A stretch of DNA of 64,000 nt from Pseudomonadota bacterium (lineage in GTDB: Bacteria > Pseudomonadota > Alphaproteobacteria > Sphingomonadales > Govanellaceae), in contig QEVO01000008.1 in the NCBI GenBank assembly GCA_003577275.1, positions 1 to 64,000 of the forward strand, given 5' to 3'. The notes below the pieces were generated by a model that was not told the origin of the DNA, did not search any database, and saw only the letters and a program-made list of their open reading frames with translations. The translations under genes were made by a program, and so were the position numbers. Shown here in pieces: positions 14,179 through 23,461 of this stretch (position 1 is the first letter of the stretch; every line of letters starts with the position of its first letter).

Positions 14179-16551
14179 ATGACCAAAACGACAGAACAAG
14201 TGCCGTCTAATAAGAGCGGCATGATCGCCATTTTCCATCGCAATTCAATCGCCTCATTCATTAAAATTTTTATGGTAGGCTTGTTGCTGGCGCTGACGTC
14301 GATCCCCGACAGTGCCCATGCCAGAAAATATGACAGCAACATTGAAAACCTCAAGTTCCGCTACGGCGCCTATTCCACGCTGGTTTCAAGTTATGTCTTG
14401 GGCGTGATGTGCCGAGATAATAAATACCCAGAATGCAATGGTATTATTGATAAATTGAATGATCCTTATGCTGATCTGGGCGAAATAAAAAATAAGATAA
14501 ACGGCTTTAAAAGCCTATATGAATCACTATCCGATGAGCAAGTCGATGAAATTATCAAGTTAGCGAGGGAGGATCAAAATCCGTCGATCTATGAAGAGGA
14601 ACGTTCGGTCGTCTCAACCATCATTCAGAACGATGCCTTCAATAATGGCATGGCGCAACATCCGAAACTCAACCCGGTCGATAACCTGGTCGATGACGGA
14701 CATTTTACGAGTGAAAATTTCCAGTTCAGCGTCCATCGGGCGCTATACAATGATGCTTTCGGAATTCCGCAAAATTCACTGGCCGCCATTGTCAATGCTT
14801 ATGTGGCCGGCATTCGCAATGTCGAGTTCGATGTCCTGGATACCGGGGATAATATGAGCATTCTGATCCACGATCTGGTGACCAACCGGATTGAGGGAGA
14901 TTATTATGGACACCCAAAATATGTGGAGGACTTAGAATACGATCAAGTCAAAGACACGGCTGTGCATGTGTTGAATCCACTTGGTAGCCAGCCGGCATTT
15001 GAGAATACAAACGTCAAGATGATCACCACGGCACGCGTGTTGGAAGTTGTGCATGAGTTGATGCCCGAGATGACTCTCTACTTAGATGCCCGAAACTATG
15101 CTCCCCTGTCTATTATCAGAATTCTCACAATAAATCCTAAGTATAAAAACAATGTGGTCCTTAAAATTTATCCATTTTTGTTGAATGGCGGCATGACCAG
15201 CCTTGTAAAGATATACGCTGACCGTTACATGGGCGGTTATGAGAAAGGCGCAATAGACGAAATCGCCGCAGTCAACCCCAATGTCCTCTTAGCCATTGGA
15301 CACGCGGAGATGGAAGCCAATCAGGACGCTGCTCACGGCGGTATTAATCAATTTACATGGCAAGCATTTCAAGATCAGACGCGGTTTCTTCCCTTCAGCC
15401 ATAATTCTGAGCTCAACTATACTCACTTTAATAATAATGTGATTTTCACCACGGAAGAAATAAATGAAATAGAGATGCGGACATTTCTGTTGTTCCGTTG
15501 GACCATGGGCCTGACCGGCATAACCAATACGATGGTTATTCAAATGGGGGCGATTCCATCGCTGAAGGAAGTCATCACAAGAGGTGATATAGGCGAATAT
15601 ACAAAAATGGCAGAAAAGAAAAACAAGGAAGATCTGATATCGGCTGCGGCGCATGATAATTTTATCGCGCTGTACCGGATGGTCATGTCAGGAACATTGA
15701 ACCTTCAAGTTGATGGCTGTGTGAATGAGACATGTAATTTGCTGGGAAGAATTGCGCATACCAAGTTTGGGCTTTCGGATAGATATCCGGATTTCGCCTT
15801 TGCGGATCGGATGTCGCAAGGTGAAGTTAACGACCTCGTAGTTCAAGACTCATTACAAAGCTTCAACTACAATATGCTTGGCACCGGTTATAAGACCGTA
15901 GGCTATCAACCGGAAAAAGTGCGCTCCACAAAAGCGATCACTGATAGAATCATTGAACTTAATAGGCTTACTTATTTGGGTGATCTTGAAGAATTCAACA
16001 AACTTGATGAATTGAAAAAGCTAACCGAAGGCCGCGTTAAATATATCACCACTGACCTGGAAATCGATCTGCGTCTGGCGTTCATGGGACTGCTTGGGCA
16101 GGCTGATCTGCCCGCAGATGTCAGGCATCGCGCCGGTGGGGTCATAAAGGAGAGTTACCAAATTAATCCGGTAGACTATACAATCCCGCTATGGCTTACC
16201 CGGCTCAGCGGGGGGAAGCATCAAAATATTGGTCCCTCGTATAAGGACGATCTCGATAAGATTTCAGATGCGCAAAAGGAGATTGACCGATTGAAGCAGC
16301 TACGCCATAGCTTGCAACGTACTTACTATGATGATTTGCCGCTTACTAACAAGGAAGCCTGGAAAACGTTTAATATTAACGCGGTTGCCACACGTAATAC
16401 ATTGAACGAAGATTTGTTGAAATTTGTCATTAAAAAAACCAAGGAAGAAATAGACAAAAATGAAAGATCTATTGAGGATATGAAAAAACTCTTTACTAAG
16501 AACTACGGTGTACGCTTCATCAGCGAGCGCAGTATCCAAGACCAAAATTAA
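14179..16551 (+). CDS. Large exported GDPD-like phosphodiesterase of an AT-rich island
   Basis: The 790-residue protein has a hydrophobic export segment (FIKIFMVGLLLALTSIPDSAHA, ending near residue 48). The central region carries every catalytic landmark of glycerophosphodiester phosphodiesterases: His186-Arg187 (SVHRALY), PQNSLAAI at 197, Glu216/Asp218 (VEFDV), and His231-Asp232 (LIHDL), followed by LYLDARN and VVLKIYPF strands. Known bacterial GDPDs are 250-400 residues. Here about 180 extra residues precede the domain and more than 300 follow, ending in a lysine/glutamate-rich probable coiled coil (EIDRLKQLRHSLQ; KKTKEEIDKNERSIEDMKKL). Codon use is AT-rich. It may be a secreted lipase-like effector or a nutrient enzyme. 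Sphingomyelinase D-like activity is an alternative. Confidence 0.7.
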   Translation: MTKTTEQVPSNKSGMIAIFHRNSIASFIKIFMVGLLLALTSIPDSAHARKYDSNIENLKFRYGAYSTLVSSYVLGVMCRDNKYPECNGIIDKLNDPYADLGEIKNKINGFKSLYESLSDEQVDEIIKLAREDQNPSIYEEERSVVSTIIQNDAFNNGMAQHPKLNPVDNLVDDGHFTSENFQFSVHRALYNDAFGIPQNSLAAIVNAYVAGIRNVEFDVLDTGDNMSILIHDLVTNRIEGDYYGHPKYVEDLEYDQVKDTAVHVLNPLGSQPAFENTNVKMITTARVLEVVHELMPEMTLYLDARNYAPLSIIRILTINPKYKNNVVLKIYPFLLNGGMTSLVKIYADRYMGGYEKGAIDEIAAVNPNVLLAIGHAEMEANQDAAHGGINQFTWQAFQDQTRFLPFSHNSELNYTHFNNNVIFTTEEINEIEMRTFLLFRWTMGLTGITNTMVIQMGAIPSLKEVITRGDIGEYTKMAEKKNKEDLISAAAHDNFIALYRMVMSGTLNLQVDGCVNETCNLLGRIAHTKFGLSDRYPDFAFADRMSQGEVNDLVVQDSLQSFNYNMLGTGYKTVGYQPEKVRSTKAITDRIIELNRLTYLGDLEEFNKLDELKKLTEGRVKYITTDLEIDLRLAFMGLLGQADLPADVRHRAGGVIKESYQINPVDYTIPLWLTRLSGGKHQNIGPSYKDDLDKISDAQKEIDRLKQLRHSLQRTYYDDLPLTNKEAWKTFNINAVATRNTLNEDLLKFVIKKTKEEIDKNERSIEDMKKLFTKNYGVRFISERSIQDQN

Positions 16552-17564
16552 CGGCCCTTGCGCGGCTCCGCCCCGGTGGAGCCGCGCATGATCATCTTAT
16601 AGGGCAGTTCGAAAGTATGCGGGGCGTCACTGCCCCGCCCTTCGATCAAAAGCCGCGCTGCTTCGGCCGCCATCTCGGCCACCGGTTGTCGAACGGTGGT
16701 TAGTGGCGGCCAAACCAGTTCGGCCACCGGGCTGTCGTCATAGCCGACGACGGAGACGTCATCGGGGATGCGCAATCCCAATTGCGCCGCTGCCGAATAT
16801 ATGCCCGCCGCCATGTCATCGTTGCTGGCGAAGATCGCGGTCGGATGGTTCTTCTCGGCAAGGAGAGTATGGCCCGCCGCCAGGCCGGAACGAAAGGTAA
16901 AGTCTCCCTTGACCACCCGCACCTGATGAGCGTCGCCTCCGGCGGCGGCAATGCCATGGCGAAAGCCCGCAAGGCGCAAGGCAGAGGCGCTGTGACCGTC
17001 CGGACCGGCGATGACGGCGATGCGGCGATGGCCTAAGTCCCAAAGATGCCGCGCCGCTTGCGAGGCGGCGGCGGCATCGTCGCTGACAATCACCGGCGAG
17101 CGCCCCTTGGCGGTGGCCGGCATCAGACGCACATATGGGATGTTCTTGGCATCCAGCGCGTCGAGCACGGCGGCACAGTCGGTCACCGGCGGCGACAAGA
17201 TAACGCCGTCCAAGCGCGCAGTGGCCAGCATGGCGCGCATCTGGGCGGCGGCGTTCTTGGCGGTATTGACCTCTTCGATCGCCAGGTGATAGCCGGACTG
17301 CCGGCAGGTCGCCATGGCGCCGCGTTGCACGGCGATGATGTAGTGCGGGTTGGGGTTGTCGAAAATGGCGCCGATGACGAACGAGCGCGCGCCGGCCAGC
17401 GACCGCGCCGCCCTGTTGGGGACATATCCCAGCTTCCTGATGGCGGCCTCGACTCGGGTCTGCACCGCCGGCCGGACGTTGGGCTCACGGTTGATCACCC
17501 GCGATACGGTCTTGATCGACACGGCGGCGGCGGCGGCAACGTCATGTATGGTAACGCGGCTCAC
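16548..17564 (-). CDS. LacI-family transcriptional repressor
   Basis: The 338-residue protein begins with the LacI helix-turn-helix and hinge (VTIHDVAAAAAVSIKTVSRVI; NRAARSLAGARS) and continues with a periplasmic-binding-protein-like sugar domain (VIGAIFDNPNPHY; FASNDDMAAGIYSAAAQLG; VVGYDDSPVAEL; LTTVRQP). It is divergent from zwf, and a perfect palindrome with the central CG typical of LacI-family operators overlaps the zwf promoter. It most likely represses the Entner-Doudoroff operon. Its stop overlaps that of the convergent GDPD-like gene. Confidence 0.88.
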   Translation of the reverse strand: MSRVTIHDVAAAAAVSIKTVSRVINREPNVRPAVQTRVEAAIRKLGYVPNRAARSLAGARSFVIGAIFDNPNPHYIIAVQRGAMATCRQSGYHLAIEEVNTAKNAAAQMRAMLATARLDGVILSPPVTDCAAVLDALDAKNIPYVRLMPATAKGRSPVIVSDDAAAASQAARHLWDLGHRRIAVIAGPDGHSASALRLAGFRHGIAAAGGDAHQVRVVKGDFTFRSGLAAGHTLLAEKNHPTAIFASNDDMAAGIYSAAAQLGLRIPDDVSVVGYDDSPVAELVWPPLTTVRQPVAEMAAEAARLLIEGRGSDAPHTFELPYKMIMRGSTGAEPRKGR

Positions 17565-17594
17565 GGTGCGGGCGGCCTTATCCTCTGGTGGAGT

Positions 17595-17648
17595 GAATTT
17601 GACATTTGAGCCCCATTTGCGGCTGGCGCATACTCAAATGTCAAATTC
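17595..17648. repeat. Perfect 16-bp inverted repeat, first of a pair
   Basis: GAATTTGACATTTGAG (17595-17610) and its exact reverse complement (17633-17648) are separated by 22 bp. The core GACATTTG recurs in the next inverted repeat at 17690-17742. There is no adjacent T-run, so it is not an ordinary terminator. Confidence 0.7.
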
Positions 17649-17689
17649 AAAAGCTCCCCTAGTATCATAAAATTGCTAGTGGTTCTTAT

Positions 17690-17742
17690 AATTCCGACAT
17701 TTGCTCGGGTAGAGGTCGCGAGGTAAGGCAAATGTCGGAATT
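17690..17742. repeat. Perfect 15-bp inverted repeat, second of a pair
   Basis: AATTCCGACATTTGC (17690-17704) pairs exactly with 17728-17742 across a 23-bp spacer. Geometry and the AATT..GACATTTG core match the inverted repeat at 17595-17648, so the LacI-zwf gap holds four related half-sites. They may be cooperative binding sites or the arms of small mobile-element remnants. Confidence 0.7.
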
Positions 17743-17809
17743 GAATTACTAGCTTCTCCTACTCCCATACCCGCTTTGGTGGGGCAAGGTGAGCGGCAGT
17801 TTGCCATGG

Positions 17810-17840
17810 AATTGACAGCGCTGTCAATTTGCTCTATGTT
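17810..17840 (+). promoter_or_regulatory. zwf-operon promoter with overlapping LacI-type operator
   Basis: AATTGACAGCGCTGTCAATT (17810-17829) is a perfect 20-bp palindrome with the central CG preferred by LacI-family proteins. It contains TTGACA (17812-17817), which is followed after exactly 17 bp by TATGTT (17835-17840). Transcription should then start near 17847, only a few bases before the ATG at 17850. Repressor binding here would cover the -35 region and spacer. Confidence 0.75.
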
Positions 17841-17849
17841 GGCCCCGCC

Positions 17850-19355
17850 ATGAAGGGGAAGAACTTGGACAAAACTCTATTGGATATCAAAGCCAGAACG
17901 GATACCGCCCAGGCGTTACTGGTGTTCGGCGCCACCGGCGATTTGGCGCAGCGCATGCTGCTGCCGTCGCTCTATGGCCTGCATTGCGACGGGCTGTTGC
18001 CCCCGGGCCTGGGGGTGATCGGTTCGTCGCGCAGCGTCCTGGAGGCCTCGGCGTTTCGCGCCCGCGTCGCCGAGAGCCTGGCGCGTTACCTGCCCGCCGA
18101 GCGGCTGACCGACGCCAATGTGCAGGCCTTCCTCAACCGTCTGCAGTATGTGCCGGTGAACGTGGCCGAGAGCGGCGGCTATGCGGCGCTGCAAGCCGCG
18201 CTGGGGGAGCAAGGCGGCAACGGCAAGCTGGCGATTTTCCTGTCCACCGCGCCGTCGCTGTTTGGCGCCGCCATCAACGGCTTGCGAGAGGCGGGTCTGG
18301 CGCACGAGAGCGTTCGCCTCGCCCTGGAAAAGCCGCTGGGCCATGACCTTCGTTCCAGCCAAGCCATCAATGATGCCGTGCTGGACGCCTTTCCCGAGGA
18401 GCGGACGTTTCGCATCGATCATTACCTGGGCAAGGAAACGGTGCAGAACCTGCTGGCGTTGCGTTTCGGCAATCAGCTGTTTGAGCCCTTATGGAACGCC
18501 GCCGCCGTCGACCATGTGCAGATCACGGTGGCGGAAACCGTCGGGCTTGAAGGCCGCATCGACTTTTATGACGGCATGGGCGCGCTCCGGGACATGGTGC
18601 AAAATCACATGCTGCAACTGTTGGCGTTGGTGGCGATGGAGCCGCCGGCCAAGTACGATGCGGCGGCGGTGCGGGACGAGAAGGTGAAGGTGCTGCGCTC
18701 GTTGCGGCCCATCGACCGGGCCATGGTGACGACCCACAGCGTGCTTGGTCAGTATGGGCCGGGCGCGGTGGGCGGCACGCCGGTTGCGGGTTATGCCGAT
18801 GAACTGGGCGCAGCCACGACGACGGAAACCTTCGTGGCGCTGAAAGCCCATGTCGATAATTGGCGCTGGAAGGGGGTGCCGTTTTATTTGCGTACCGGCA
18901 AGCGCCTGCCGGCCCGGCAATCGGAAATCCTGGTGCAATTCAAGCCGGTGCCGCATTCGATTTTCGATGAGCGCAGCGGCGGGCTTGTCGCCAACAAGCT
19001 CTTAATCAAGTTGCAGCCGGAAGAAAACATCCGCCTGCTGGTAATGGTCAAAGAGCCGGGACTGGGGCGCAACATCCGGCTGCGGGAAGTGCCGCTGGAT
19101 CTGTCGTTGACCGCCGCTTTCGCCGGCCAGCGGCAGCGCATCGCCTACGAGCGGCTGCTGTTGGATTTCATCAATGGCGACCCGACGTTGTTCGTGCGCC
19201 GCGACGAGGTGGAAGCGCAATGGCAGTGGATCGACGCCATTCGCGACGGCTGGGCCTATCACGGCATGACGCCGAAACGCTATACCGCCGGCAGTTGGGG
19301 GCCGTCATCGGCCATCGCGCTCACCGAGCGGGACGGAGTAAGCTGGCATGACTGA
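17850..19355 (+). CDS. zwf: Glucose-6-phosphate 1-dehydrogenase
   Basis: The protein has about 501 residues. GATGDLA at 28-34 (NADP binding) and RIDHYLGKE at 188-196 (substrate/catalytic site) are diagnostic, with EKPLGHDL and [10 protein letters not shown] also present. It oxidises glucose-6-phosphate to 6-phosphogluconolactone. The predicted promoter leaves almost no leader before ATG 17850, so either the message is leaderless or translation starts at TTG 17865, which has AGGGG six bases upstream. First gene of the Entner-Doudoroff operon; its end overlaps pgl by 8 bp. Confidence 0.95.
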   Translation: MKGKNLDKTLLDIKARTDTAQALLVFGATGDLAQRMLLPSLYGLHCDGLLPPGLGVIGSSRSVLEASAFRARVAESLARYLPAERLTDANVQAFLNRLQYVPVNVAESGGYAALQAALGEQGGNGKLAIFLSTAPSLFGAAINGLREAGLAHESVRLALEKPLGHDLRSSQAINDAVLDAFPEERTFRIDHYLGKETVQNLLALRFGNQLFEPLWNAAAVDHVQITVAETVGLEGRIDFYDGMGALRDMVQNHMLQLLALVAMEPPAKYDAAAVRDEKVKVLRSLRPIDRAMVTTHSVLGQYGPGAVGGTPVAGYADELGAATTTETFVALKAHVDNWRWKGVPFYLRTGKRLPARQSEILVQFKPVPHSIFDERSGGLVANKLLIKLQPEENIRLLVMVKEPGLGRNIRLREVPLDLSLTAAFAGQRQRIAYERLLLDFINGDPTLFVRRDEVEAQWQWIDAIRDGWAYHGMTPKRYTAGSWGPSSAIALTERDGVSWHD

Positions 19356-20043
19356 CGCCCGCTGGGTATCGCATCGCGATCAGGCGGAGCTGGCGACGGC
19401 CATGACGGAGTCCATGCGCCTCATTATCGACCGCGCCGTTCAGGCTCGCGGCCAAGCCTGTCTGGTGTTGCCCGGCGGGCAATCGCCGCTGCCCATTTTT
19501 CAGCGCCTGTCCGCCGCGCTGCCCGATTGGCGGCGGGTGACCATCATTCCTACCGATGACCGCTTGGTTCCGCCCCATGATCCGTTGAGCAATGCCGCCG
19601 CCCTGATGCGATGCTTTGCGCCAAGGGGCGCGCGGGTGATCTCGCTGGCCGATGACGCTCTGGACTATAAACAGGCGGGGAAGGCGGCGGACGACCGCCT
19701 GCAAAAACTCGCCTGGCCGCCGGACGTCGCCTGGCTTGGCATGGGCGCGGATGGTCACACGGCATCGATCTTTCATGGGCCCGATCTTAAGGAGGCGCTC
19801 ACCACATCGGCGCGCGCGCTCGGCGTCAGACCCGATCCGCTGCCCAAAGAAGCGCCGGTGCATCGCGTGAGCTTGAGCTTAGCCGCGCTGACGGCGGCGC
19901 CGGAGCTGATCATGGCCATCAGCGGCGAGGCTAAACGCGCCGTGCTCGAGCGCGCGCTGGCGTATGGGGCAAGCTCGACGTTGCCCATCGGCCGGGTGCT
20001 GGCGGCGGCGCCAGGGCCGGTCACCCTTCATTGGAGTCCGTGA
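19348..20043 (+). CDS. pgl: 6-phosphogluconolactonase
   Basis: The 231-residue protein has the SOL/DevB-type features [24 protein letters not shown] and [19 protein letters not shown], followed by [20 protein letters not shown]. It hydrolyses 6-phosphogluconolactone to 6-phosphogluconate, the step between zwf and edd. It overlaps zwf by 8 bp and shares the TGATG junction with edd, so the operon is translationally coupled. Confidence 0.94.
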   Translation: MTDARWVSHRDQAELATAMTESMRLIIDRAVQARGQACLVLPGGQSPLPIFQRLSAALPDWRRVTIIPTDDRLVPPHDPLSNAAALMRCFAPRGARVISLADDALDYKQAGKAADDRLQKLAWPPDVAWLGMGADGHTASIFHGPDLKEALTTSARALGVRPDPLPKEAPVHRVSLSLAALTAAPELIMAISGEAKRAVLERALAYGASSTLPIGRVLAAAPGPVTLHWSP

Positions 20044-21863
20044 TGCCTCTTCATCCCACCGTGGCGGCCGTGACGGAACGCGTCATTCTGCGCTCGCAGC
20101 CCACGCGCCGCGCCTATCTTGATCTGATTGCCCGGGAGCGCAATGCGGGGCCGCCGCGCGCGCGCTTGAGCTGCAGCAACCTGGCCCATGGCTTTGCCGC
20201 GGCGGCGGCGGACAAGGCGACGATCCGCGGCGGCAAGGCCGTGAACATCGGCATCGTCACCGCCTATAACGACATGCTGTCGGCGCACCAGCCCTACGGC
20301 CGCTATCCCGAACAGATCAAGCTTTATGCCCGCGAGGTTGCCGCTACGGCGCAGGTGGCGGGCGGCGTGCCAGCCATGTGCGACGGCGTCACGCAAGGCC
20401 AGCGCGGCATGGAGCTTTCCTTGTGGAGCCGGGATGTCATTGCGCTAAGCACCGCCGTGGCGCTGTCGCACGATATGTTCGACGCCATGGCGCTCCTTGG
20501 CATCTGTGACAAGATCGTGCCGGGCTTGTTGATCGGCGCGCTGCGTTTCGGCCACTTGCCGGCCATTCTCATACCCGCTGGTCCCATGCCGTCGGGCCTC
20601 GCTAACAAGGAGAAGCAGCGCATCCGGCAGCTTTATGCCGAAGGCAAAGTCGGCGCGGAGGCGCTTCTGGACGCCGAGGCCGCCAGTTATCATGAGGCCG
20701 GCACCTGCACCTTTTACGGCACCGCCAACTCAAACCAGATGATGATGGAAGTCATGGGGCTGCACATGCCCGGCGCGGCATTCGTTAATCCCGGCGCCAA
20801 GCTGCGTCAGGCGTTGACCCGCGCCGCCGTCCATCGCTTGACCGCCATCGGCAGAGACGGCAATGACTATCGTCCGCTGGGGGTATGCGTGGATGAGAAA
20901 GCCATCGTCAACGCCGCCGTCGGCCTTCTTGCCACCGGCGGCTCCACCAATCACGCCATTCATCTGCCGGCGATCGCCCGCGCTGCCGGCGTCATCATCG
21001 ATTGGGAAGATCTGGACCGGCTGTCGTCGGTGGTGCCGCTCATCGCCCGCGTCTATCCCAACGGCAGCGCCGACGTAAATCACTTCCACGCGGCGGGAGG
21101 CATGGGCTTTGTCATTGCCACCCTCCTCGATGCCGGCCTTTTGCATCGCGACATTCTGACCGTTGGCGGCCATGACCTGCGCGATTATGCCCGCGCGCCG
21201 GCGCTCGATGACGATCGTTTGATTTGGCGCGATCTTCCCCGGCAGAGCGGCGATGAAACGATCTTGCGCGACGCCGCCAGGCCGTTTGCTCCCGATGGCG
21301 GCCTGCGGCTGGTAAGCGGCAATCTGGGCCGCGCCATTTTCAAGACCAGCGCGGTTGAGGGAGAGCGCTGGACTATAGAAGCGCCTGCCCGGGTTTTTTC
21401 CGATCAGGATCAGGTCAAGGCGGCGTTCAAGGCCGGCGAACTTGATCGCGATGTAGTGGTGGTTGTCCGCTTCCAAGGCCCGCGCGCCAACGGCATGCCG
21501 GAGCTGCACCAATTGACGCCGCTTCTAAGCGTGTTGCAGGATCGCGGCCATCGCGTGGCGCTTATCACCGATGGCCGCATGTCGGGCGCGTCAGGAAAAG
21601 TGCCCGCCGCCATCCATGTCAGCCCCGAGGCCGCCGTCGGCGGACCATTGGCCAGGTTGCAGGATGGCGATCGGGTGCGGCTGTGCGCGCATCGGGGTAT
21701 GCTCGATGTCCTCCTTGAAACTGTGGAATGGCAAGCGCGGCAGCCGATAACGCAGCCGCCGCCGGCGATGGGGGAGGGGCGAGAGCTGTTTGCGCTGTTG
21801 CGCCAGCATGCGGACGGCGCGGAATCGGGCGCTTCGGCGTTCCTGACGGCAACGGGGATATAA
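20043..21863 (+). CDS. edd: Phosphogluconate dehydratase
   Basis: The 606-residue protein of the IlvD/Edd family shows [37 protein letters not shown], and [20 protein letters not shown], which include the iron-sulfur ligand cysteines. [21 protein letters not shown] lies near the end. It dehydrates 6-phosphogluconate to 2-keto-3-deoxy-6-phosphogluconate. I choose ATG 20043 ([10 protein letters not shown]), overlapping the pgl stop, with GGAG in the pgl end as ribosome site. Confidence 0.95.
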   Translation: MPLHPTVAAVTERVILRSQPTRRAYLDLIARERNAGPPRARLSCSNLAHGFAAAAADKATIRGGKAVNIGIVTAYNDMLSAHQPYGRYPEQIKLYAREVAATAQVAGGVPAMCDGVTQGQRGMELSLWSRDVIALSTAVALSHDMFDAMALLGICDKIVPGLLIGALRFGHLPAILIPAGPMPSGLANKEKQRIRQLYAEGKVGAEALLDAEAASYHEAGTCTFYGTANSNQMMMEVMGLHMPGAAFVNPGAKLRQALTRAAVHRLTAIGRDGNDYRPLGVCVDEKAIVNAAVGLLATGGSTNHAIHLPAIARAAGVIIDWEDLDRLSSVVPLIARVYPNGSADVNHFHAAGGMGFVIATLLDAGLLHRDILTVGGHDLRDYARAPALDDDRLIWRDLPRQSGDETILRDAARPFAPDGGLRLVSGNLGRAIFKTSAVEGERWTIEAPARVFSDQDQVKAAFKAGELDRDVVVVVRFQGPRANGMPELHQLTPLLSVLQDRGHRVALITDGRMSGASGKVPAAIHVSPEAAVGGPLARLQDGDRVRLCAHRGMLDVLLETVEWQARQPITQPPPAMGEGRELFALLRQHADGAESGASAFLTATGI

Positions 21864-21867
21864 GGCC

Positions 21868-22836
21868 ATGAAGATCGTCACCGTGGACCTGGGCGGCACT
21901 CATGCCCGATTTGCTGTCGCTCGCATCAGCAACGGCAAAGTGGCCGAGCTTGGCGACATGGTCACGCTGGAGACGGCCCAGCACGCCACCTTCAAGGCCG
22001 CCTGGGATCATTATGCCGCCATGGCGGGAAATCGGCTGCCGCGATCCGCCGCCATTGCTGTGGCTTGTCCGGTGACAGGCCAGACCATGAAGTTGACCAA
22101 CAGTTCCTGGATCATTCAGCCAGGAGCCTTGGCCCATGATCTTGATCTTGATACCGTCACCCTGGTCAATGATTTCGGCGCGGTGGGTCACGCCCTTGCG
22201 CACCTGAAGCCGGCTGATTTGCGTCATATCGCTGGCCCGCAACTGCCGTTGCCCGCCGATGGGTTGATCAGCGTCATTGGGCCCGGCACCGGTCTTGGCG
22301 TGGCGCAGGTATTACGCCGGAACGGCTGTGCCCATGTTATTGAAACCGAGGGTGGGCACAGCGACTTTGCGCCGTTGGACGCGATCGAGGACGCCATACT
22401 AGCCCACTTGCGGGCGCGTTATCGCCGGGTGTCCGTGGAGCGGATTGTGTCCGGCCCAGGCCTTCTGAATATTTATGATGCGCTGGCCGCCATTGAAAAC
22501 GCGCCGGCGACTTATCATGACGACAAGTCGTTATGGACGGCGGCATTGGAAGGCCGTGACGCGCTGGCTGCGGCGGCGCTGGCGCGATTCTGTCTGGTGT
22601 TCGGCGCGGTCGCCGGCGACATTGCGCTCACTCAAGGCGCGGCAGCAGTGGTGATCGCCGGCGGCATCGGTCAGCGCATCGCGCCTTTGTTGCCGGCGTC
22701 GGGATTTGCCAGCCGGTTTGCCGCCAAGGGCCGGTTTGAACAGCTGATGGCGGCATTGCCGGTCAAGCTCATCACCCATCCGCATGTGGGACTGATCGGC
22801 GCCGCCGCCGCTTTTGTCAAGGAACAGCAGACATGA
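21868..22836 (+). CDS. glk: Glucokinase
   Basis: The 322-residue protein belongs to the proteobacterial Glk family: VDLGGTHARFAV at 6-17 (ATP phosphate site), LVNDFGAVGHAL, GPGTGLGVAQVL, ETEGGHSDFAP (sugar site), and a C-terminal GGIGQRIAPLL adenosine-site motif. It phosphorylates glucose entering by non-PTS transport and so feeds zwf. It lies 4 bp after edd and overlaps eda by 4 bp. Confidence 0.95.
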   Translation: MKIVTVDLGGTHARFAVARISNGKVAELGDMVTLETAQHATFKAAWDHYAAMAGNRLPRSAAIAVACPVTGQTMKLTNSSWIIQPGALAHDLDLDTVTLVNDFGAVGHALAHLKPADLRHIAGPQLPLPADGLISVIGPGTGLGVAQVLRRNGCAHVIETEGGHSDFAPLDAIEDAILAHLRARYRRVSVERIVSGPGLLNIYDALAAIENAPATYHDDKSLWTAALEGRDALAAAALARFCLVFGAVAGDIALTQGAAAVVIAGGIGQRIAPLLPASGFASRFAAKGRFEQLMAALPVKLITHPHVGLIGAAAAFVKEQQT

Positions 22837-23447
22837 ATGATATCGATGGCATCATGCGTATGGCGCCGGTGATTCCGGTGCTGACAATTGCCGACGCGGC
22901 CCAAGCGCGGCCGCTGGCGGAAGCGTTGGTGCGCGGTGGCCTGCCGGTGATTGAAGTCACGCTGCGCACGCCGGCGGCGCTCGACGCCATTACCGAGATG
23001 GCGACGGTGGATGGCGCCATCGTGGGCGCCGGCACGGTATTAAACGAGGGCGATTTGAATGCGGCATTGTCCGCCGGCGCGCGCTTCATCGTCTCGCCCG
23101 GTCTGACTGAGCCTTTGGCGCGCGCGGCGATTGCCCGGCGCGCGCCCTTCCTGCCCGGCGTCGCCACCGCCGGCGACATCATGCGGGGACTTGATCTTGG
23201 CCTCAATCGCTTCAAGTTCTTTCCGGCGGAAGCCGCCGGCGGCATGGCGGCGCTAAAAGCCTTGGCTGCGCCTTTTTCGCAGTGCCGCTTCTGTCCCACC
23301 GGTGGCATTAGCGCCGAGACTGCGCCTGCTTGGCTGGCTTTGGATGCCGTGCTCTGCGTCGGCGGCAGTTGGCTGACGGCGAAAGGGCCATTGGATTTGG
23401 CCGCCGCGCGGCAACAGGCAGCCCTTGCCCGCAAGCTACGCCCATAG
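22833..23447 (+). CDS. eda: KDPG aldolase (2-dehydro-3-deoxy-phosphogluconate aldolase)
   Basis: The 204-residue protein has the class I aldolase signature PVIEVTLRTPAALDAI with the catalytic glutamate, VGAGTVLN, FIVSPG, and the Schiff-base lysine in RFKFFPAEAAGG, then CPTGGIS. It cleaves KDPG to pyruvate and glyceraldehyde-3-phosphate, completing the pathway encoded by the operon. It converges with the GPH permease gene with 14 bp between, and no terminator is apparent. Confidence 0.95.
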   Translation: MNDIDGIMRMAPVIPVLTIADAAQARPLAEALVRGGLPVIEVTLRTPAALDAITEMATVDGAIVGAGTVLNEGDLNAALSAGARFIVSPGLTEPLARAAIARRAPFLPGVATAGDIMRGLDLGLNRFKFFPAEAAGGMAALKALAAPFSQCRFCPTGGISAETAPAWLALDAVLCVGGSWLTAKGPLDLAAARQQAALARKLRP

Positions 23448-23461
23448 ACGCAGCCCATAAT

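Noticed and set aside
17595..17742. Bidirectional transcription terminators
   Set aside because: Spacers of 22-23 bp are long, there are no T-runs, and the repeats lie in a promoter region between divergent genes.
20730..21512. Minus-strand open frame of about 260 codons inside edd
   Set aside because: It is wholly antisense to a certain edd gene; no ribosome site or family similarity is seen.
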